A stretch of 64,000 nt of DNA from Myxocyprinus asiaticus (taxonomy: Eukaryota > Chordata > Actinopteri > Cypriniformes > Catostomidae): contig NC_059349.1 of the NCBI RefSeq assembly GCF_019703515.2, positions 22,974,744 to 23,038,743 of the forward strand. Reading direction: 5' to 3'. How positions within the stretch are numbered: the stretch's first letter is position 1; each line of letters opens with the position of its first letter. The position numbers were made by a program, and so were the translations under genes. Below are positions 59,815-64,000 of this stretch, piece by piece. The notes below the pieces were generated by a model. It worked only from the letters and a program-made list of their open reading frames with translations, did not search any database and was not told the origin of the DNA.

Positions 59815-60164
59815 AAAGGCAGCAGCTATTTGCACTAAATGAATAGAGATATTCGTTAGATATTCTATTTTCTATTAAGTGTAAATAGCAACAAAAAGCA
59901 TCTTCTTTGCACTATGTGCAAATAGTGTTAGAAGCTATTTGCACTCCAAATTAAATTATAAAAAGCAGTAAAGGGGCATCACTGCAATGTGTTTGTTGTA
60001 TTTATTTAGAGTCCCACAGACACCCTTCACCAACCCCTACCCCTAAACCTAACCTTCCTGTACAAAAATTAACCATGGTTTTACTAGAGTAACCATAGTA
60101 TCACCATGGTAATTCATAGTAACCACAGAATTAAACATGGTTACTATATAAACACCATATTACT

Positions 60165-60425
60165 GTAGTAACGCCATGGTTAATTGCTTGACAACTACGG
60201 CTTTTGCCAAAAAACATGGTTACTACCATATTACTATAGTAAAACCATGGTTAATTTTACCCAGATCATACCTTCCTCTCAATTTTTTGACCTTCACCGT
60301 GATCAAATCACTGCGGGGCAATAAACCTTTATATTCATTTTTATTTATTATTATAAGTAGTATTAAAGGAAATATTAAGAGTAAAGACAGGAAACAGGAT
60401 GGGGAAAAGTAGGGAATCCAACCTG
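60165..60425 (+). repeat. Dispersed repeat R4, copy 2 (uninterrupted)
   Basis: Homologous to 42072-42540 in the same orientation but without the Angel-type insertion. Just before it (60060-60165) the sequence is rich in short CCATGGT / GGTTACTA words that repeat the same motif internally. Confidence 0.78.
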
Positions 60426-60671
60426 AGACTTCTGCTTCATAAAACATTGATTTGAAACATTTTATAATTCTTTGATTTCTCTAAAGAATAATTGTAAAGC
60501 TGGCAAGACATCTTTTCTCTTGAAAAAATAAGTTGTACTGTAGATTTGAGATGTATATCTATCTGGATTTGATGAATAAGAGATGCAGACATGCAAAATC
60601 TGTGGTATAAGGCTGTTAGTGCATTATGATAAAGTATTGCCCTGTGTATCTGTTTACATTTTTTTTTTTTA

Positions 60672-61135
60672 GCCATTTATCTAATGAATAAGTGCTAGTA
60701 TCTAATGGAATAGTTACTAGTATCTAATGAATAAGTACTAGTATCTAATAAATATGTACTAGTATCTATTGAATAAGTACTAGTACTTACTTATTAAATA
60801 AGTACTTATTAATAAGTACTAGTATTAATAAGTACTAGTATCTATTGGAAAACATACTAGTAAGAAGTGAATAGGTGATGTCTAAACCACAAATTCCCAT
60901 AAGAATCAATGGCAAAAAATTATAATGTGTTGCTAGTAACAATGGAATATTTACTATTCACTACTGGAATACATACTAGTATCTATTGAATAAGTAATAG
61001 TATCTAATGAATAAGTACTAATCACTATTGGAATACATAATAGTATCTATTAAAATAATACTAGTATCTAATGAATAAGTACTAGTGTCTGTTGAATAAG
61101 TACAAGTATTTGTTAAATAAGTACTAGTATCTAAT
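60672..61135. repeat. ACTAGT minisatellite, right array (21-bp unit)
   Basis: Consecutive units near 60724-60790 read TACTAGTATCTAATGAATAAG, TACTAGTATCTAATAAATATG and TACTAGTATCTATTGAATAAG, each 21 bp. Elsewhere units are partly deleted or expanded. A minus-strand frame (61275-61018) shows a DTSTY repeat simply because 21 is a multiple of three. I do not call it a gene. Confidence 0.88.
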
Positions 61136-61136
61136 G

Positions 61137-61280
61137 CAGGGGTTAGCAACCTTTTTGACATGGAGTGCCATTTTTTATTTTCCTGGTCAATGGATGTACC
61201 GGCCATCCATTGTCCAAAATATGTGCAAAATCTGATGATTATGATATAATCATGATCCTGAATGTGAATTTTCACAGAAC
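61137..61280 (+). mobile_element. hAT-like end fragment inside the ACTAGT array
   Basis: It begins CAGGGGTTAGCAACCTTTTT, like the hAT fragment at 51427, and is flanked by ATCTAATG on both sides (61129-61136 and 61281-61288). This looks like an 8-bp target duplication, but the array unit itself contains ATCTAATG, so the repeat could be coincidental. The 3' end is truncated. Confidence 0.5.
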
Positions 61281-61430
61281 ATCTAATGAATAAGTACTAG
61301 TACCTAATGAATAAGTACAAGTATCTAATGGAATAGTTACTAGTCACTAAAAAATAAGTACTAGTAACATAAAAATAGATACTAGTAAGTTTTAAGGGAT
61401 AAATGTTGAAAGGGTTTGCCATAGTGCATG

Positions 61431-62031
61431 TAAACGTAGCCACTGAGCACTTCCAACTTCCCAACCATCATCACCACCAAGTCATGTGGCATTGTCATTA
61501 AATATCCACTAGATGGTGTATGCGCCCACTGAAACAAAATTAGTTTAAAGAAACTGGATTCCTGTTGGATTGTCATGATTTCTCAGTTCATTGATTGTCA
61601 ATCTGAAAGAGTTTAGTAAAACATTTAACAAATAACACTCCCAAAGTTGCCATATGCTGAAAAAATTTCAATAAAGATCAGTCTTGGGCCTACATTTTTT
61701 ATCTACTGCATAGGCTACAGTAGCCTACATAAAATGAGAAAGTAAGTATTAATGTGGAACTTTTGTTATTCTTAAGACAACATATGTTCATGCATACAGT
61801 AGCCTATATTTGACAGAACCAAAAAGCACAAAAATGTTTGTATTAAAATCTGAATAATTCTGGTCACCTTAGTAATAACTTGAGACACCAACAATGCAAA
61901 CTATTGTGTTCTGAATGTTCACGAATAGGCTATTTAAAAAAACTATCTTCTTCGTTCTATGGCATATTTGAAACCATTCGACAATAATGATACAGTAGTT
62001 TGATTGTGAACAAGCGTGCACACCCCCACCC
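61431..62031. other. Intergenic, upstream of plppr4
   Basis: No recognised element. Short minus-strand open frames have no signature. Confidence 0.45.
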
Positions 62032-62404
62032 GTACACACACACACACACACACACGTGCGCGCGCTTCGGGTAAAAATGGGTTTTTAGCACACCTCTGAC
62101 GTCATTTGGTGAGCATATTGCCTTTAATCAGAAGGTTGAAGGTTGGCTTGAAACATTAATCGATGGAAAGACATTGTTAATATCTCCATCAGCAGCGCTC
62201 AGGGGATGGTGGTTGTGTTGTCATGGTTTCGGAGTCATGCTGGATTTGGCGATAAAGGGAATTTGCCAGGTTTGATACAGCATATTCCCCTGTGTCTGAA
62301 TCCACAGTAAAAGCGCACTTGGGGATGGAGAAAGCGGTAGCTTAAAGGAGCGCAATTAATCACACCAGTTGGGCTTCACTGTTCACTGTTAGTCATAGAG
62401 GGAC
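62032..62404 (+). promoter_or_regulatory. plppr4 promoter / 5' UTR region (inferred)
   Basis: The region opens with a CA run (62035-62054) and a CACGTGCGCGCGC stretch containing an E-box (62053-62058). A full cAMP-response palindrome TGACGTCA lies at 62097-62104, about 300 bp before the start codon. GC content and CpG rise relative to the flank. The transcription start cannot be placed. Confidence 0.45.
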
Positions 62405-62494
62405 ATGCCTTTAAACATGTCTGCAAAAGAAAGACTCAAAGGCAAGATGACCAAAGACAGCGTTACCTTGCTGCCCTGCTTTTATTTCGTGGAG
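62405..62494 (+). CDS. plppr4: Phospholipid phosphatase-related protein type 4 (PRG-1), first coding exon
   Basis: The exon encodes MPLNMSAKERLKGKMTKDSV and then TLLPCFYFVE, ending GAG before GTAAGT in phase 0. Human PLPPR4 begins, to my memory, MSAKERPKGKVIKDSVTLLPCFYFVE, so the second ATG at 62417 corresponds to the known start and the first ATG would add four residues. PRG-1 is a postsynaptic neuronal membrane protein that modulates bioactive lipid signalling at glutamatergic synapses. The remaining exons lie beyond 64000. The gene is divergent from plppr5, its close paralogue. Confidence 0.92.
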
Positions 62495-63431
62495 GTAAGT
62501 GAATTTAATGATTCAGAGCGTTGGTGTGGTCGTAGACGACCTGTTTACGTAAATGTCTTATTTCTTATGTCTTATGACTCCTTTATACTAGACAGTAGAT
62601 TAAATGGTCTCGGTTAACGCGCTTGTCACGTTCAAAATCCAAACAAAAATGCAGAAGAGCACATTATCCACAGCCAGTGGCTATTCTGCATTAGACTCAC
62701 GTTAACTTTACATACGTGTAGTATTGGCCATGTAAATGGCACAATACATTGTATTTGAAGGGAAAATATATTGTGTAAAAAAATATTTACACGCAAAAAT
62801 GTTTGCTGGCTCGTGTGCATCATATCGTGTTGTGCATCATGGTGTCTGCAATTTAAAAACATTCTTATTCTGATCATGGTACAGTGAGTAGACAGTATTT
62901 AAAGGCATAGACACTATATGACCATAAAACTAATGAAATGATGATTATGTCAAATAATAGAAAGACATGATTCTGCAAAATAAAACCTAAAAATAGTCAT
63001 TCTTTATACGTTGTTGTTATAAGTTTGTCACACAAAAACCTCCCTGCAACGTTATGGAAAGGTTAGTTTATGGTTATAAAAAATATAACCTAAAAATTAT
63101 GTTCATAGAACATTAAGGGTTGGTTCCCAAAGAAATGGCCAGATTGGAACCTTGCACTAACGTTAGGGGGGCATTCTGTGTTTGCTTGGCTATAATTACT
63201 TTATGTCAAGGTGAAGAGAATCATGCACAGGCTTATGAAGTGGGACAGGTATAATCTTCTGTAAATGTGGTTTGATGATGGTATCAAGGGCAAATGCTCT
63301 CTGTCACAGAATTCATAGGGCACCATTTAGTTTAATGGGGTTAAAATATGGAGAGTTATTACATGAATCTGATGTGGCCTAGATATCCAAAGGAATTTAG
63401 CACTGATCACTGGTGCCATGGAGATGATGGT
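62495..63431. other. plppr4 intron 1, no recognised element
   Basis: Non-coding. Nothing specific can be supported. Confidence 0.5.
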
Positions 63432-64000
63432 GTCAGGAATAGAGAGGCTCAGGACCCAAACGCAAAAATCCAACATAAAACTCCCACAAGGGGGGAAAAC
63501 AATTAACATAAACTACCCGAAGGGGAAAAAACAAAGGAAATATAATCGAGGGCTGGGGCAGAAGGCATCGGGCAGAACAGGGCCGACCGGGTAGGGATGA
63601 ACAGGACAGGAAACTAGACTGACCGACAGACTGACTGACTAAAATAAACAAACAAATACACAGGACAGACTGGAAAAGATGACTGGAAACAAGACGAACT
63701 GGCACTGGACAGCAAACACAAGGAGACTAAAATAGGAAGAGAAATCAAATGGGTTAACAGGGGACAGGTGAGGTAAACAAACTAACAATAATCAAACAAG
63801 GAGGCGGGGTATGACATAAGACAGAGAGATGCAGCAATACAGAAACAAAACAAAGCCACGTGCTTTCACAAGACAGCAAAACACCCGAATGGCATGAGCG
63901 CACATCGCCAAGACAGTAAGGCAATATATGCCCATGCCAACCAACAAACAAGACAAGAGAATGCATAGCAATGCCAAACAAAGTGATGCCACACATTCTC
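63432..64000 (-). repeat. A-rich interspersed repeat at window edge
   Basis: It begins TGTCAGGAATAGAGAGGCTC and is A/G-rich throughout (ACAAAC, GACTGACTGAC, GGACAGG words), like minus-strand LTR or hAT-type repeats of fish. The style resembles the solo LTR at 46591, but they do not align. The right end is not seen, so the type is unresolved. The open frames here are chance. Confidence 0.4.

Larger units (their letters stand above)
58801..60164. other. Interior of the ACTAGT structure, simple repeats only
   Basis: AT-rich non-coding sequence with a (TC)n run at 59588-59615 and an (ATA)n run at 59773-59812. No gene is supported. Confidence 0.5.
57591..61430. mobile_element. 3.8-kb structure with long ACTAGT-minisatellite inverted ends
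   Basis: The left end, TGTATGGCAAGCC then AACATTTAGTCC, CTTAAAACTTACTAGTATCT and TGACTAGTAACTATTCCATT, recurs in inverse orientation at 61430-61290 with only a few differences. The ends are thus inverted repeats of about 140 bp built from ACTAGT-containing units. Related array pieces occur at 58632-58800 and 60672-61135. The interior is AT-rich and has no transposase. At least two other elements (57741-58631 and 61137-61280) inserted into it. Confidence 0.7.

Noticed and set aside
61018..61275. Minus-strand frame with a repeating DTSTY peptide
   Set aside because: The 21-bp minisatellite unit is a multiple of three and so gives a periodic peptide without implying coding.

Overview
This window is vertebrate genomic DNA, very probably from a cyprinid (carp or zebrafish family) fish. 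It is AT-rich, rich in TA, CA and TG microsatellites, and crowded with teleost mobile elements: Tc1/mariner copies, hAT-like elements, foldback elements of the cyprinid 'Angel' type, LINE-2, a DIRS retrotransposon and Ty3/gypsy pieces. Two spliced host genes are visible. There is no bacterial, phage or CRISPR content.

Host genes. A complete coding region for a phospholipid phosphatase-related protein, best matched to PLPPR5 (PRG-5), lies on the minus strand. It has six coding exons: 45040-44837, 38172-38040, 35404-35154, 23753-23577, 15979-15845 and 8592-8563. Together they encode 309 residues with consistent splice phases. On the plus strand, the first coding exon of its paralogue plppr4 (PRG-1) lies at 62405-62494 and ends in a clean GT donor; the rest of that gene is beyond the window. 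The two genes are head to head with about 17.4 kb between start codons, as I recall for human PLPPR5/PLPPR4. The encoded proteins are neuronal membrane proteins related to lipid phosphatases. In this plppr5 copy the catalytic histidines are replaced, as in the rest of the subfamily.

Layout. 1-8562: 3' flank or 3' UTR of plppr5 with dispersed repeats and one Tc1 derivative. 8593-15844: the last and very repeat-rich intron, holding a long foldback element, a hAT-like element with an 8-bp target duplication, a solo LTR and a Tc1 copy. 15980-23576: a hAT-like element, a second Tc1 derivative and a nearly intact Tc1 transposase relic. 23754-35153: an LINE-2 copy, a second LINE relic, long TA microsatellites and a Tc1 copy nested inside a foldback element. 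35405-44836: Tc1 relics, a tRNA-derived SINE relic, a foldback element nested in another repeat, and a hAT-like element with an 8-bp target duplication.

45041-62404 is the intergenic region between the two genes. It contains a solo LTR, two foldback elements, and a composite of a gypsy LTR with its primer-binding site, a minus-strand DIRS-1-like retrotransposon, a gypsy protease fragment and an inverted LTR piece. Next comes a 3.8-kb structure whose long inverted ends are built from a 21-bp ACTAGT-containing minisatellite. 62495-64000 is the start of plppr4 intron 1.

All transposon coding regions are broken by frameshifts, stops or deletions, so none looks autonomous. I found no convincing new enzyme system. 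The most unusual items are the ACTAGT minisatellite inverted structure, the gypsy/DIRS/inverted-LTR composite and several layered insertions whose order can be read from the sequence. Family names for the repeats come from recognition, not from a database search.
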